DNA from: Photorhabdus bodei
GTDB taxonomy: Bacteria; Pseudomonadota; Gammaproteobacteria; Enterobacterales; Enterobacteriaceae
Assembly: GCF_003287735.1 (NCBI RefSeq)
Contig: NZ_NSCM01000001.1
Span: forward strand, 186,001-250,000
Direction of reading: 5' to 3'
Length of the DNA stretch: 64,000 nucleotides
Part shown: one piece after another, positions 29,935 through 40,131 of the stretch
How positions within the stretch are numbered: position 1 is the first letter of the stretch
How the letters are laid out: the number at the start of each line of letters is the position of its first letter
Notes under the pieces: generated by a model
Databases searched by the model: none
What the model was told of the DNA's origin: nothing
The model's input: the letters and a program-made list of their open reading frames with translations, nothing else
Program-made: the position numbers and the translations under genes

Positions 29935-30471
29935 ATGAAACAACTTTTAGACTTTCTACCTCTAGTCGTCTTTTTTGTCGTATACAAAATGTATGACATT
30001 TTCTACGCTTCCGGGGCGTTGATCGCCGCCACCGGTTTAGCTGTCGCTATTACTTATTCCATCTACCGGAAAGTAGAGAAAGCCTCCCTGATCACGTTTA
30101 TCATGGTTGCTGTTTTCGGTACGTTAACTTTAGCTTTCCATAGTGATCTATTTATTAAATGGAAAGTCACTGTAATCTATGCATTATTCGCATTAGCTTT
30201 GCTAGGCAGCCAGTGGTTTATGAAAAAACCGCTCATTCAGAAAATGCTAGGAAAAGAGTTAATTTTACCCGATCTTGTTTGGAATAAGCTCAATATGGCA
30301 TGGGCGCTGTTTTTTACAGCCTGCGCGCTAGCTAATATTTATGTCGCATTCTGGTTACCACAAGATGTCTGGGTTAACTTTAAAGTATTTGGTCTGACTG
30401 CCCTGACTCTGGTTTTCACCGTGCTCAGTGTAGTATATATTTATCGTCACCTGCCACGCGAACAGAAGTAA
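29935..30471 (+). CDS. yciB: YciB, inner membrane protein of the IspZ/septation family
   Basis: 178 residues beginning [21 protein letters not shown], the family signature, with five membrane helices and [12 protein letters not shown]. In E. coli YciB affects envelope integrity and cell-envelope synthesis together with other divisome-linked proteins. yciA follows 78 bp downstream past a terminator, as in E. coli. Confidence 0.94.
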   Translation: MKQLLDFLPLVVFFVVYKMYDIFYASGALIAATGLAVAITYSIYRKVEKASLITFIMVAVFGTLTLAFHSDLFIKWKVTVIYALFALALLGSQWFMKKPLIQKMLGKELILPDLVWNKLNMAWALFFTACALANIYVAFWLPQDVWVNFKVFGLTALTLVFTVLSVVYIYRHLPREQK

Positions 30472-30485
30472 CCTTATTCAAATGG

Positions 30486-30524
30486 ATACCTGCCTGCTAT
30501 CGTCTGTAGGCAGGTATTGTTTTT
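30486..30524 (+). terminator. Terminator after yciB
   Basis: ATACCTGCCT (30486-30495) pairs with AGGCAGGTAT (30508-30517) and TGTTTTTT follows. It lies between yciB and yciA, so yciA probably has its own promoter or depends on read-through. Confidence 0.88.
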
Positions 30525-30548
30525 TCATCAAATAAAGTAAAGTTTTCA

Positions 30549-30980
30549 ATGACACAACAACAATTACCTAACGGAGAGTTAGTCCTCCGCACACTGGCTA
30601 TGCCCGCTGATACCAACGCCAATGGAGATATTTTTGGTGGATGGTTAATGTCACAAATGGATATTGGTGGTGCAATTCTGGCAAAAGAAATTGCGGAAGG
30701 CCGTGTTGTCACTGTCAGAGTAGATGGTATTACTTTCCTGAAACCTGTTGCCGTTGGTGATGTCGTCTGCTGCTATGCGCATTGTCTCAAAACCGGTAAC
30801 AGTTCGATTACCATCAACATCGAAGTCTGGGTGAAGAAAGTCGCCTCTGAACCTGTCGGCCAACGCTATCGTGCAACCGAAGCGGTATTCACTTATGTTG
30901 CGGTTAATGAAGATAATACCTCACGTCGGTTACCAGAAGGTAAAACTCAGTTCCAACTCGCTAGCAGTACTAGCGAATAA
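30549..30980 (+). CDS. yciA: Acyl-CoA thioesterase YciA
   Basis: 143 residues, single hot-dog domain. RTLAMPADTNANGDIFGGWLMSQMD carries the catalytic Asp region, and VTVRVDGITFLKPVAVGDVV follows. It hydrolyses a wide range of acyl-CoAs in the cytoplasm. Gene order yciB-yciA-tonB is the same as in E. coli. Confidence 0.95.
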   Translation: MTQQQLPNGELVLRTLAMPADTNANGDIFGGWLMSQMDIGGAILAKEIAEGRVVTVRVDGITFLKPVAVGDVVCCYAHCLKTGNSSITINIEVWVKKVASEPVGQRYRATEAVFTYVAVNEDNTSRRLPEGKTQFQLASSTSE

Positions 30981-30991
30981 ACATTAATGGA

Positions 30992-31024
30992 AAAAGGAGC
31001 GTGTTAATAATGCTCCTTTTTTAT
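30992..31024. terminator. Terminator between yciA and tonB
   Basis: AAAAGGAGC pairs with GCTCCTTTT around an 11-nt loop, with T-runs on both strands. It ends both converging genes. Confidence 0.9.
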
Positions 31025-31041
31025 TTGCATTTCCCCGACAA

Positions 31042-31722
31042 TCAGGATTGAGATATACCCGTAATTTTAAATTCGACGGTTGTGATATAACCAATCGCGG
31101 GTATTTTTTCAAAGCGCCATTTTCTCATCGCTTTTTTCACCTCCCTTTCAAAAACATTGGGTGGATTAGCGCCAATCACTTCTATATTTTTTACCCGTCC
31201 GTCTTCATCAATATCATATTTGACTTTCACATAACCTTCGGTGCCCAATGCTGAAGCTCTGGATGGGTAGACAGGTAACGCTTTACTTAATGCTCTTGGC
31301 CCATTCTGCGGTTTAACCACCGGTTTATTCTGATTATTATCAGTACGGTTAGCCAATGCATTCTGATTAAACAACGGCTTTTCCGGTTGTTCAGCCCTCT
31401 TCTCAACGGGTTCAGATTGCTTTTTAACAATCTTTTTCTTCACTTCCGGTTTCGGCTTCTTCACCTCTGGTTTTGGAATTACCGGCTCTGGAACAGGTTC
31501 CGGCTCCTCTGGCTCTGATTCAGGCTCAGGCGCTGCCGGCTCTGAAACAGGAGCTTCCTCGGCAGCTAACTGAATCATAGCAACAGACATAAGTGCAGCA
31601 TCAGGCTGCTTTTCCGGTATTGCAGAACAAAAAAGTGCGGCAGCAACAGAAACGTGTAAACAAACTGACAACAATATTGGCCAATGTATCCAGCGCATAA
31701 GGGAATTCTTGATTAGCAGCAT
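31042..31722 (-). CDS. tonB: Energy transducer TonB
   Basis: 226 residues from ATG 31722, chosen because CGAGGA lies nine bases upstream. The N-terminal helix (WIHWPILLSVCLHVSVAAAL) anchors it to ExbB/ExbD. A proline-, glutamate- and lysine-rich periplasmic spacer with EPE and KPE/KPK repeats spans about residues 45-110. The C-terminal domain (YPSRASALGTEGYVKVKYDI, MRKWRFE) binds TonB boxes of outer membrane receptors. It powers iron-siderophore and B12 uptake. A weak Fur-like AT-rich palindrome lies at about 31740-31765. Confidence 0.94.
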   Translation of the reverse strand: MLLIKNSLMRWIHWPILLSVCLHVSVAAALFCSAIPEKQPDAALMSVAMIQLAAEEAPVSEPAAPEPESEPEEPEPVPEPVIPKPEVKKPKPEVKKKIVKKQSEPVEKRAEQPEKPLFNQNALANRTDNNQNKPVVKPQNGPRALSKALPVYPSRASALGTEGYVKVKYDIDEDGRVKNIEVIGANPPNVFEREVKKAMRKWRFEKIPAIGYITTVEFKITGISQS

Positions 31723-31824
31723 AATAGTCAATCCTCGAATGACTGCTAGTTTAAATGCAAATAGCAATCATATTCAATAAAGATTGTAGGTGAGCGTGAA
31801 TATAAGGCCAAAAATATTATTTTT

Positions 31825-32007
31825 TCAATGTATCCATTCGCCATGCTGAACAAACAATAAAGCTCGACGCTGCTTATAACCATCTAATTTACGTAGTGAA
31901 TAAATACGCAAATTACGTCTTGACTGCCCTTCCAGCCAACGGCGACGGCGGTTGAAATTCTGGCGTAATATCCGCCACCGCCCTACTTCATTCCGACTAC
32001 GTTTCAT
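31825..32007 (-). CDS. yciY: YciY family small basic protein
   Basis: 60 residues, MKRSRNEVGRWRILRQ and RRRRWLEGQSRRNLRI, closely matching E. coli YciY at the N-terminus and middle. Very rich in Arg. Function unknown. It lies between tonB and cls as in E. coli. Confidence 0.85.
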   Translation of the reverse strand: MKRSRNEVGRWRILRQNFNRRRRWLEGQSRRNLRIYSLRKLDGYKQRRALLFVQHGEWIH

Positions 32008-32180
32008 AAAACCTACCTATAAAAACATCACGCTCATTATAAGCCTTTAAAAAAGATATCCAAGGCGTATCTGGATAGTACTTTTTATATCAATAATGCG
32101 AAATGACCAATATCAAGTATGATGCTTGCAGTATATTTGCCGATTTTTTGGTAAATTCACCAAGTTAATTAGATCGTTTA

Positions 32181-32307
32181 TATACCCTATTGATTTCAAG
32201 ATGCATCGCGACGGCAAGGGAGTGAATCCCCGGGAGCATGGCAAACTATGTGACCGGGGTGAGTGAGCGCAGCCAACAAAGAGGCAACTTGAAAGATGAC
32301 GGGTATA
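32181..32307 (+). repeat. ERIC element, copy 6
   Basis: A 127-bp ERIC with TATA ends, oriented like copy 5, 72 bp before cls. A cls promoter must lie within, upstream or just after it. The rest of 32008-32378 shows no gene. Confidence 0.94.
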
Positions 32308-32378
32308 TTTCGAGTCTTGAGGAAACCATGTTAAACGCCACCAAAGATGTCTGAACAAAACAGGATTGATTGCCGAAT

Positions 32379-33839
32379 ATGACAACCTTTTATTCCGTCC
32401 TAAGTTGGCTTGCTATTTTCTTTTATTGGCTGATTGTTGCCAGTATCACCTTACGCATTCTGATAAAACGCCGGCCTGTCACTTCTGCCATGACCTGGCT
32501 GCTGATTATTTATATCCTACCCTTAGTTGGAATCATCGCTTACCTGTCATTTGGTGAGCTGCATTTGGGAAAACGCAGAGTTGAACAAGCAAAAGCCATG
32601 TGGCCTTCAACAACCGTATGGCTTGAAGAATTGCGCAAATCTCGTCATATCTTCGCCACAGAAAATAGCGAAGTCGCGACACCGCTATTCCAGCTTTGCG
32701 AACGACGGCAAGGGCTTGCGGGTGTTAAAGGTAACAAGATCCAACTACTGACAACCTATGACCATTCACTAAAAACCATTATCAAAGATATTGAGAATGC
32801 CAAACACAGTATTGATATGGTGTTTTACATCTGGCAAACCGGCGGCTTGGTTGAACAAGTGACGGATGCTCTTATGGCCGCAGCACACCGAGGAGTCAGA
32901 TGCCGTATTATGGTGGATTCAGCCGGTAGCTGGTTATATTGCCGTAGCCAATACCCGGATATCATGCGCAAGGCGGGAATTGAATTTGTTGAAGCTTTGC
33001 GAGTCAATATATTCCGTTTATTTCTACGCCGTATGGATCTGCGCCAGCATCGTAAAATTATCTTGATAGATAATTATATCTCTTATGCCGGCAGTATGAA
33101 TATGGTCGATCCACGCTTCTTTAAACAAGATGCCGGCGTTGGGCAATGGATCGACATCATGGTGCGAATGGAAGGGCCGGTTACCACGACTATGGGGGTT
33201 ATTTACGCTTGTGACTGGGAAATGGAAACAGGTCAGCGTATCTTTCCGCCATCACCAGATAACAATATCATGCCATTTGAACAGGCCAGCGGACACACAA
33301 CTCAGGTTATTGCATCCGGCCCCGGATTCCCTGAGGAGTTGATTCAACAATCTTTAATGACGGCTATTTTCTCTGCCCGTAAGCAACTGATTTTAACTAC
33401 CCCTTATTTTGTTCCCAGTGATGACCTGACAAATGCTATTTGCACCGCCGCTTTACGAGGGGTTGAGGTTATTATTATCGTTCCACGCAGAAATAATTTC
33501 TTCTTAGTTCGTTGGGCAAGCCGGGCATTTTTTGCTGAACTATTAAACGCCGGTGTTAAAATTTACCAATTTGAAGATGGATTGCTACATACTAAAAGCG
33601 TTTTAGTTGATGGCCAACTCAGCATGGTGGGTTCCGTTAATCTCGATATGCGTAGCCTGTGGCTAAATTTCGAAATTACCGTGGTGATTGATGATGAAAA
33701 CTTTGGTCATGATCTGACGCTGGTGCAATACGATTATATCGCCCATTCCACATTGCTGGAAATCAATGAGTGGGAACAACGCCCTTTGTGGCATCGGATT
33801 ATTGAGCGTATTTGTTACTTTTTTAGTCCACTACTGTGA
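32379..33839 (+). CDS. cls: Cardiolipin synthase A
   Basis: 486 residues from ATG 32379 ([18 protein letters not shown]), which matches the E. coli ClsA start; an in-frame TTG lies three codons earlier. Two N-terminal membrane helices are followed by two phospholipase D HKD motifs, HRKIILID and HTKSVLVD. It joins two phosphatidylglycerols into cardiolipin at the inner membrane. Length is normal. Confidence 0.95.
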   Translation: MTTFYSVLSWLAIFFYWLIVASITLRILIKRRPVTSAMTWLLIIYILPLVGIIAYLSFGELHLGKRRVEQAKAMWPSTTVWLEELRKSRHIFATENSEVATPLFQLCERRQGLAGVKGNKIQLLTTYDHSLKTIIKDIENAKHSIDMVFYIWQTGGLVEQVTDALMAAAHRGVRCRIMVDSAGSWLYCRSQYPDIMRKAGIEFVEALRVNIFRLFLRRMDLRQHRKIILIDNYISYAGSMNMVDPRFFKQDAGVGQWIDIMVRMEGPVTTTMGVIYACDWEMETGQRIFPPSPDNNIMPFEQASGHTTQVIASGPGFPEELIQQSLMTAIFSARKQLILTTPYFVPSDDLTNAICTAALRGVEVIIIVPRRNNFFLVRWASRAFFAELLNAGVKIYQFEDGLLHTKSVLVDGQLSMVGSVNLDMRSLWLNFEITVVIDDENFGHDLTLVQYDYIAHSTLLEINEWEQRPLWHRIIERICYFFSPLL

Positions 33840-33842
33840 TCA

Positions 33843-33871
33843 ATACCCTCGTCTTTACAAGACGGGGGTAT
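33843..33871 (+). terminator. Hairpin after cls
   Basis: ATACCCTCGTCTT pairs with AAGACGGGGGTAT around TAC, with one G-T pair. No clear T-run follows, so termination may be partial. Confidence 0.55.
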
Positions 33872-33950
33872 CAATCAAGACTTCATCATGTTTTAATTCT
33901 TCATCACGACCCACAAATAAATCAATATGGACAACAGATCCTCACAAACT

Positions 33951-34280
33951 ATGGATTTAGACCTCAATAACCGAATGACAGAAGATGAAACCCTTGAGAA
34001 AGCCTATGACATCTTTCTTGAACTGGCTTCGTTCAACCTTGATCCCGCTGATATTCTGCTATTTAGCTTACAATTCGAAATACGTGGCGGCGCAGAATTA
34101 CTGCCCCCTTCTGATGAGTGGCTTGAACACGTGGATTTCAATCCAAACCCCGATTTTTTTGCCGAAGTCATTATCGGGCTAGCAGAATCTGAAGATGCCG
34201 AGATCAACGATGTTTTTGCCCGTATCCTCATTTGCCGGGAAAAATCTCACCCGATTTACCATATTTTGTGGAAAGAGTGA
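33951..34280 (+). CDS. yciU: YciU, UPF0263 family protein
   Basis: 109 residues from ATG 33951, chosen by match to E. coli YciU ([16 protein letters not shown], then LDPADILLF and [18 protein letters not shown]). Acidic, cytosolic, function unknown; predicted to be a DNA-mimic-like small protein in the family literature, which is uncertain. It follows cls as in E. coli. Confidence 0.92.
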   Translation: MDLDLNNRMTEDETLEKAYDIFLELASFNLDPADILLFSLQFEIRGGAELLPPSDEWLEHVDFNPNPDFFAEVIIGLAESEDAEINDVFARILICREKSHPIYHILWKE

Positions 34281-34320
34281 AAAATTAAAGTCAGTTATTT
34301 TGATCTACTCTTTTTTCTGC

Positions 34321-34389
34321 AAAAAGTGAGAGCTACCCGTTTTAATGCAGGTCTGAATCCTGATATAAAACCCCAAAAGTAACTCTCAC
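34321..34389 (-). terminator. Terminator of the opp operon
   Basis: On the minus strand GTGAGAGTTAC pairs with GTAGCTCTCAC (10 of 11) across a long loop, followed by TTTTTGC. It is 30 bp past the oppF stop. Confidence 0.6.
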
Positions 34390-34418
34390 ATTGAATGTCT
34401 TACAAAGTTCCTCAACAA

Positions 34419-35420
34419 CTACAATGGATCAACCTTCAAACAAGACACGGCATGGCGGAAACTCCCCTCCATCAATGGCCGTGTTTTGGCACATTCAGGA
34501 TCTGCCATTGGGCAACGAGTACGGAAAACACATCCTGATGGCGGGTTGATAGGTGACGGTAATTCACCTTCCAGCAATTCAATGTGTTTATTTCGTTCTT
34601 TATCTGGATCAGGCACTGGCACTGCTGACATCAACGCCTTGGTATAAGGATGTTGTGGATTATGATAAACCTCATCATAAGTGCCCAATTCGACCGCATG
34701 CCCAAGGTACATCACCAATACACGGTCAGATATGTGCTTAACCACCGCCAGATCATGGGCGATAAAAATCAGCGACAGCCCCATTTCCCGTTGTAATTTT
34801 TGCAACAAGTTAACTACCTGAGCCTGAATGGATACATCGAGCGCGGATACCGGCTCATCACAAATCACCAATTTAGGTTCAAGGATAAGTGCGCGAGCAA
34901 TTCCAATACGCTGACATTGACCACCAGAGAATTCGTGCGGATAACGGTTAATCAAATTCGGTAATAACCCAACCTTCATCATCATGGCTTTTACCCGCTC
35001 TTTAATTTCCAGCCCTTTCATCTTCGGATGATAAGTGCGCAGTGGCTCAGCGATAATATCGCCAATCGTCATTCGCGGGTTTAAGGATGCTAATGGATCC
35101 TGGAATATCATCTGGATATCACTACGAATATCCCGCCACTGTTTATCATCCATATCCAGCAGGCTTTTTCCCAACCAAGTTACTGAACCACCGGAAGACT
35201 TAACCAATCCGATAATTGCACGAGCAAAAGTCGACTTACCGCAACCTGATTCACCAACCACGCCAAGGGTTTCCCCTTCGTATAATCTTAATGTGACACC
35301 ATCAACCGCTTTCAAGGTTTTTGTTGGTTGCCAAAACCATTGTTTACCATCTTTAATATCAAAGTGAACTTTCAGATCTGCTACTTCCAGCAGCACACGT
35401 CTTTCTTCAATCGGACTCAT
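34419..35420 (-). CDS. oppF: Oligopeptide ABC transporter ATP-binding protein OppF
   Basis: 333 residues. Walker [10 protein letters not shown], signature [15 protein letters not shown], Walker [13 protein letters not shown]. The C-terminal oligo-DPP region has [14 protein letters not shown], the cysteine cluster that in related subunits binds iron-sulfur. It works with OppD on the inner side of the membrane. It overlaps oppD by four bases (ATGA) and is the last gene of the operon. Confidence 0.95.
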   Translation of the reverse strand: MSPIEERRVLLEVADLKVHFDIKDGKQWFWQPTKTLKAVDGVTLRLYEGETLGVVGESGCGKSTFARAIIGLVKSSGGSVTWLGKSLLDMDDKQWRDIRSDIQMIFQDPLASLNPRMTIGDIIAEPLRTYHPKMKGLEIKERVKAMMMKVGLLPNLINRYPHEFSGGQCQRIGIARALILEPKLVICDEPVSALDVSIQAQVVNLLQKLQREMGLSLIFIAHDLAVVKHISDRVLVMYLGHAVELGTYDEVYHNPQHPYTKALMSAVPVPDPDKERNKHIELLEGELPSPINPPSGCVFRTRCPMADPECAKTRPLMEGSFRHAVSCLKVDPL

Positions 35421-36415
35421 ACCAATTCCCCCGGTGCTTTAAAACAAGCTCGCAAACGCCCGTTGCCAAATGTCTCTAACCTTGGTTCACAATTTACACA
35501 ACGGTCTACTGAAAACTGGCAGCGTGGCTGAAACGGACACCCTTTCGGCAACCGTAATAAGTTAGGTGGATTTCCGGGAATGGTCGTCAACGATGCTTCA
35601 TCACCATCAAGACGCGGAACAGCATTAAGCAGGCCAATAGAATAAGGATGGGTGGGTTGATAAAATACTTCACGGGCCGAGCCATATTCCATCGTTCTCC
35701 CCGCATACATCACCAACACTTTGTCACAAATACCAGCAACTACCCCTAAATCGTGAGTAATCATAATAATTGCAGTATTAAATTCCCGTTTCAGCTCATT
35801 CAGTAAAGTCATAATCTGAGCCTGAACCGTGACATCAAGTGCGGTTGTCGGTTCGTCAGCAATCAACAATTTTGGTCGACATAACAACGCCATTGCGATC
35901 ATCACACGCTGACGCATCCCACCAGAAAATTCATGAGGATACATCCGCATTCGCTTAAGTGCTTCTGGCATTTTGACGGCATCCAGCATCCGTATCGATT
36001 CAAGGTATGCCTCACTTTTACTCATATGCTTATGCAACATCAATACTTCTGTCAGTTGATCGCCGATACGCATATAGGGATTGAGAGATGTCATTGGGTC
36101 CTGAAATATCATTGATATCTCTTCTGCTCTCATGCGGTTAAGCGCTTTCTCTTCAAGGTTAAGAATTTCCCTGCCATTAAAAATAGCGGAACCGCCAATT
36201 TTGCCGTTTCTGGCCAGTAGCCCCATCAAAGCAAAAGCGGTTTGTGATTTGCCAGAACCAGATTCACCCACAATTCCCAGCGTTTCCCCCGCTCGTAAAT
36301 CAAAATTCAGCTTGTTCACCGCGGTAACATCCCCATCCGGGGTACTAAAAGTCACGTCCAACTCTTTAACAATTAACAACGGCTCAGAACTTTTCTGGTT
36401 TCTAACGCTGTCCAT
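35417..36415 (-). CDS. oppD: Oligopeptide ABC transporter ATP-binding protein OppD
   Basis: 332 residues. Walker [10 protein letters not shown], signature [15 protein letters not shown], Walker [13 protein letters not shown], and [14 protein letters not shown] near the C-terminus. It forms the heterodimeric ATPase with OppF. Start ATG with GGAGG just upstream; oppC ends 9 bp earlier. Confidence 0.95.
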   Translation of the reverse strand: MDSVRNQKSSEPLLIVKELDVTFSTPDGDVTAVNKLNFDLRAGETLGIVGESGSGKSQTAFALMGLLARNGKIGGSAIFNGREILNLEEKALNRMRAEEISMIFQDPMTSLNPYMRIGDQLTEVLMLHKHMSKSEAYLESIRMLDAVKMPEALKRMRMYPHEFSGGMRQRVMIAMALLCRPKLLIADEPTTALDVTVQAQIMTLLNELKREFNTAIIMITHDLGVVAGICDKVLVMYAGRTMEYGSAREVFYQPTHPYSIGLLNAVPRLDGDEASLTTIPGNPPNLLRLPKGCPFQPRCQFSVDRCVNCEPRLETFGNGRLRACFKAPGELV

Positions 36416-36424
36416 GTTACCTCC

Positions 36425-37333
36425 TTAACGATCTTTCGGATCGAGGGCATCACGCAAGCCATCGCCGATAAAGTTAAAACAAAACAGTGTCACCACCAGA
36501 AAACCGGCAGGAAACATCAGCAACCACGGGGAAACTTCCATCGAATTCGCACCATCACTTAACAGTGCTCCCCAACTGCTTAATGGTTCTTGAGTTCCCA
36601 ATCCCAGAAAGCTAAGAAACGATTCAAACAGAATCATACTCGGCACTAATAAAGATGCATAAACCACCACCACTCCCAATACATTAGGGACAATATGGCG
36701 CAGCACAATATGACGGGTTGGCACACCACACACCAACGCCGCCTCAATAAACTCCTTACGTTTCAAGCTTAGTGTCTGACCGCGGACAATACGCGCCATA
36801 TCCAGCCATGACACCATACCGATGGCGATAAATATCAGAAAAATATTCTGTCCGAAGAAGGTCACCAGCAGGATCACAAAGAACATAAATGGAAATGAGT
36901 TCAAGATTTCCAACATACGCATCATGACTGAATCTATTTTTCCGCCCAGATAGCCGGATAATGATCCATATAAGGTCCCGACGACGACCGCAACCAAAGC
37001 GGCTGCCACCCCAACCATCAATGAAATGCGTCCTCCAATGGCAACACGCACCAGCAAATCACGACCGGAAGAATCGGTACCAAAATAGTGACCAGATTCA
37101 AAATCAGGTCGCATCGACATCATGGCCCAATCAGTATCGTCATAAGTGAATTGAGCTAACATCGGTGCCAGAATCACAAACAAAGTAATCAAAGATAGCA
37201 GACACAAACTGGCAATCGCTGCCCGGTTGTGAATAAAACGACGCCGTGCATCCTGCCACAAACTACGGCCTTCAATTTCTAATTGCTCAGAGAAATTTTC
37301 CAGAGCTTCGCTATTTTGTTTATTAACTATCAT
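36425..37333 (-). CDS. oppC: Oligopeptide ABC transporter permease OppC
   Basis: 302 residues, six membrane helices. The permease EAA loop is EAALVCGVPTRHIVLRHIVPNVLG. The N-terminal DppC/OppC extension (SLWQDARRRFIHNRAAIASL) is present. It pairs with OppB to form the channel, 14 bp after oppB. Confidence 0.94.
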   Translation of the reverse strand: MIVNKQNSEALENFSEQLEIEGRSLWQDARRRFIHNRAAIASLCLLSLITLFVILAPMLAQFTYDDTDWAMMSMRPDFESGHYFGTDSSGRDLLVRVAIGGRISLMVGVAAALVAVVVGTLYGSLSGYLGGKIDSVMMRMLEILNSFPFMFFVILLVTFFGQNIFLIFIAIGMVSWLDMARIVRGQTLSLKRKEFIEAALVCGVPTRHIVLRHIVPNVLGVVVVYASLLVPSMILFESFLSFLGLGTQEPLSSWGALLSDGANSMEVSPWLLMFPAGFLVVTLFCFNFIGDGLRDALDPKDR

Positions 37334-37347
37334 TGCGTGCTCCAGTC

Positions 37348-38268
37348 TTAATAACGAATCTTCGGATCGATAACAGCGTACAATACATCAACAATCGCAT
37401 TGAACAAAATCGTTAAGCTACCAACTAAAATAGTCAGACTTAACACCAACGAATAGTCACGGTTCAATGCGCCATTAACAAACAACTGCCCTATTCCCGG
37501 TAACCCGAAGATCGTTTCAATCACCATTGAGCCGGTAAGAATGCCGACAAAAGCAGGCCCCATATAAGAGATAACCGGTAATAATGCGGGCTTTAAAGCA
37601 TGGCGGAAAATAATGATGCGCAATGGCAACCCTTTAGCTCGCGCAGTACGGATAAAGTTAGAGTGCAGCACTTCTATCATTGAACTCCGGGTAATACGGG
37701 AGATACTGGCGATATAAGCCAAAGACAATGCCACCATCGGCAAAATCATATATTTAGGCGCACCGCCATTCCAGCCCCCTCCCGGTAGCCATTTAAGGTG
37801 AATAGCAAACCCCAACACCAGTAACGGTGCCACGACAAACCCCGGGATAACAACCCCCGTCATGGCGAATCCCATAACCGTATAATCCCATTTGGTATTT
37901 TGATTAAGTGCCGCAATAACCCCAGCGCTGACCCCCAAGACAACCGCCATGATAAATGCCGAGACGCCTAATTTAGCCGATACTGGAAACGCTGTTGCCA
38001 CGAGATCGTTAACAGAGTAGTCCTTATATTTAAAAGAGGGCCCAAAATCTCCTTTAGTGAGTTGAATTAAGTAATCAAAATATTGTTTATAAATTGGATC
38101 ATTCAGATGATATTTCGCTTCAATATTTGCCAGCACTTCTGGTGGCAATTTCCGTTCACCGGTAAATGGGCTGCCCGGCGCTAACCGCATCATGAAAAAC
38201 GAAATAGTGATAAGGATAAAAAGTGTCGGGATCGCCTCTAAACAACGGCGTAAAATAAATTTAAGCAT
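37348..38268 (-). CDS. oppB: Oligopeptide ABC transporter permease OppB
   Basis: 306 residues beginning MLKFILRRCLEAIPTLFILITISFFMMRLAPGSPF, standard for OppB. Six helices, EAA loop RTARAKGLPLRIIIFRHALKPALLP, and GSMVIETIFGLPGIGQLF. It lies 84 bp after oppA across a hairpin, so its expression is expected to be lower than that of oppA. Confidence 0.95.
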   Translation of the reverse strand: MLKFILRRCLEAIPTLFILITISFFMMRLAPGSPFTGERKLPPEVLANIEAKYHLNDPIYKQYFDYLIQLTKGDFGPSFKYKDYSVNDLVATAFPVSAKLGVSAFIMAVVLGVSAGVIAALNQNTKWDYTVMGFAMTGVVIPGFVVAPLLVLGFAIHLKWLPGGGWNGGAPKYMILPMVALSLAYIASISRITRSSMIEVLHSNFIRTARAKGLPLRIIIFRHALKPALLPVISYMGPAFVGILTGSMVIETIFGLPGIGQLFVNGALNRDYSLVLSLTILVGSLTILFNAIVDVLYAVIDPKIRY

Positions 38269-38321
38269 CGCCCGTTCCTATGTGTTGGCCCTCAACCCTG
38301 GCCTTAAAATAATTTGACCCT

Positions 38322-38346
38322 AAAGCAGCCCTCTCCGGGCTGCTTT
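38322..38346 (-). terminator. Hairpin between oppA and oppB
   Basis: AAAGCAGCCC pairs with GGGCTGCTTT around TCTCC, a perfect 10-bp stem. No U-run follows on the minus strand. Such hairpins usually protect the oppA transcript and allow partial read-through. Confidence 0.75.
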
Positions 38347-38352
38347 ACAACG

Positions 38353-39993
38353 TTAGTGTTTGATAATATAAAAATCTTTGGTGTGTAAATTATCCAAAGG
38401 ATCTTTCCCTGTATAGCCACCAACATAGGGCTTCACTAACCGGGTATTCACATAGTAATAGAGAGGGACAATAGCCGAATCTTTATCTAACTGCGCTTCT
38501 GCTTGCTGGTAAACAGCAGCACGTTCATCATCTGTTGCCACTTTCAGAGATTGTTTCATCAGTTTATCAAACTCATCACTCTTATAATGAGCTGTGTTAT
38601 TACTACTGTAAGAAAGCATTGAATTCAGGAATGAAGAAGGTTCGTTGTAATCGGCACACCAGCCGGCACGGGCGACGTCATAATTCCCCTGATGTCGTGT
38701 ATCAAGGAAAGTTTTCCACTCTTGGTTTTCTAAACGAACATCAGCACCTAAATTTTTCTTCCAAATAGAAGCTACCGCGATTGCAATTTTTTTATGTAGA
38801 TCAGAGGTGTTATAAAGCAAATTAAATTTCAATGGATTATCTTTATTATAACCCGCTTCAGCCAGTAATTTTTTGGCTTCCTGGTTGCGCTGTTCCTGAC
38901 TCCAACCAGTAAACCACACCGGTTTCATCTCTTTCATACCATCTGTGACCGGCGGTGTATAACCAGAAGCCGGGATATCCCCCTGAGCTTTTACTTTATT
39001 GGTCACAATGTCGCGGTCCATAGCCAGTTTCAGTGCGGTACGAACGCGGGGATCATTAAATGGAGGTTTTTCGTTATTAATTTCGTAATAATAAGTACAT
39101 AATTGTGGGTTAATGTGCAACTCGTTCGGGATCTCTTTTTTCAGCTTCTGGAACAGTTCGATAGGCAAATTAGTATGAGTCATATCAATTTCACCAGTGC
39201 GGTAACGGTTGACATCCGTGACCTCTGACGAAATTGGCAAGAAAGTAACCTGATCAATAACGGTATTTTTGTTATCCCAATATGTCGGGCTGCGCTCCAT
39301 CACAATACGTTCGTTAACTACCCAGTTTTTCAGTTTATAAGCCCCATTACCGACAAAATTCTGTGGCTGAGTCCATTTTTCGCCATATTTTTCTACCGTC
39401 GCTTTATGCACCGGCGACATTGAAGTGTGAGCCAAAAGCCTTGGCAGATAAGGAACCGCTTCGCTCAATGTAAGCTGCAATGTGTAGTCATCCAGCGCTT
39501 TTACGCCCAGAGTATCGGGTTTCTTTTTACCACTGATGATGTCATCAATATTGGTGATATGAGCATACTGGAGAAAACTTGCATAGGGAGAAGCGGTATT
39601 AGGATCGGCCAGACGTTGCCAACTGTAAACAAAATCATGAGCCGTGACAGGATCACCATTAGACCACTTAGCATCTTTACGCATATGCAATGTCCAGACG
39701 CTGAAGTCTTTATTTTCCCAACTGGTCACAGAACCCGGTAAAATTTCACCATCCGAGCCAACGATAACAACACCTTCAAACAAATCACGCGCCAAATGTG
39801 ATTCTGGTACTCCTTCAATCTTATGCGGGTCTAACGATTGTGGTTCAGTGCCGTTATTACGGACTAAAATCTGTTTATCCGCTAATTGAACGCCATCAGG
39901 CACTTTTGCCGCAAAGACCTGACTTGCCATTACTATACTCAGTGCAGCGCTAATGCTGACAGTAAGTAGTCTCTTTTTCGTTGTGTTTATCAT
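38353..39993 (-). CDS. oppA: Periplasmic oligopeptide-binding protein OppA (promoter-distal copy)
   Basis: 546 residues with a signal peptide ending ASQVFAAKVP. SBP family 5 fold with NNGTEPQSLDPHKIEGVPESH, WSNGDPVTAHDFVYSWQRL and YDVARAGWCADYNEPSSFLN, all typical OppA blocks. It captures peptides of two to five residues and delivers them to OppBCDF. A paralog lies directly upstream. Confidence 0.95.
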   Translation of the reverse strand: MINTTKKRLLTVSISAALSIVMASQVFAAKVPDGVQLADKQILVRNNGTEPQSLDPHKIEGVPESHLARDLFEGVVIVGSDGEILPGSVTSWENKDFSVWTLHMRKDAKWSNGDPVTAHDFVYSWQRLADPNTASPYASFLQYAHITNIDDIISGKKKPDTLGVKALDDYTLQLTLSEAVPYLPRLLAHTSMSPVHKATVEKYGEKWTQPQNFVGNGAYKLKNWVVNERIVMERSPTYWDNKNTVIDQVTFLPISSEVTDVNRYRTGEIDMTHTNLPIELFQKLKKEIPNELHINPQLCTYYYEINNEKPPFNDPRVRTALKLAMDRDIVTNKVKAQGDIPASGYTPPVTDGMKEMKPVWFTGWSQEQRNQEAKKLLAEAGYNKDNPLKFNLLYNTSDLHKKIAIAVASIWKKNLGADVRLENQEWKTFLDTRHQGNYDVARAGWCADYNEPSSFLNSMLSYSSNNTAHYKSDEFDKLMKQSLKVATDDERAAVYQQAEAQLDKDSAIVPLYYYVNTRLVKPYVGGYTGKDPLDNLHTKDFYIIKH

Positions 39994-40067
39994 CTTTTTC
40001 TACTCCAATTTTACATCGTCAGACTTTTTATCAGCCGACGTCCCAGAAATAAGGGGTGGATTACCAC

Positions 40068-40098
40068 CTGCATACAAAAGGAACGATTTTGTTTGCAG
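40068..40098 (-). other. Hairpin between the two oppA genes
   Basis: CTGCA, one mismatch, ACAAAA pairs with TTTTGT, one mismatch, TGCAG across a 7-nt loop in the 138-bp spacer. No U-run follows. It may limit the 3' decay of the first oppA message. Confidence 0.55.
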
Positions 40099-40131
40099 GG
40101 TCTCAGTAACTCTTTTGAATAAAGCTACTGT

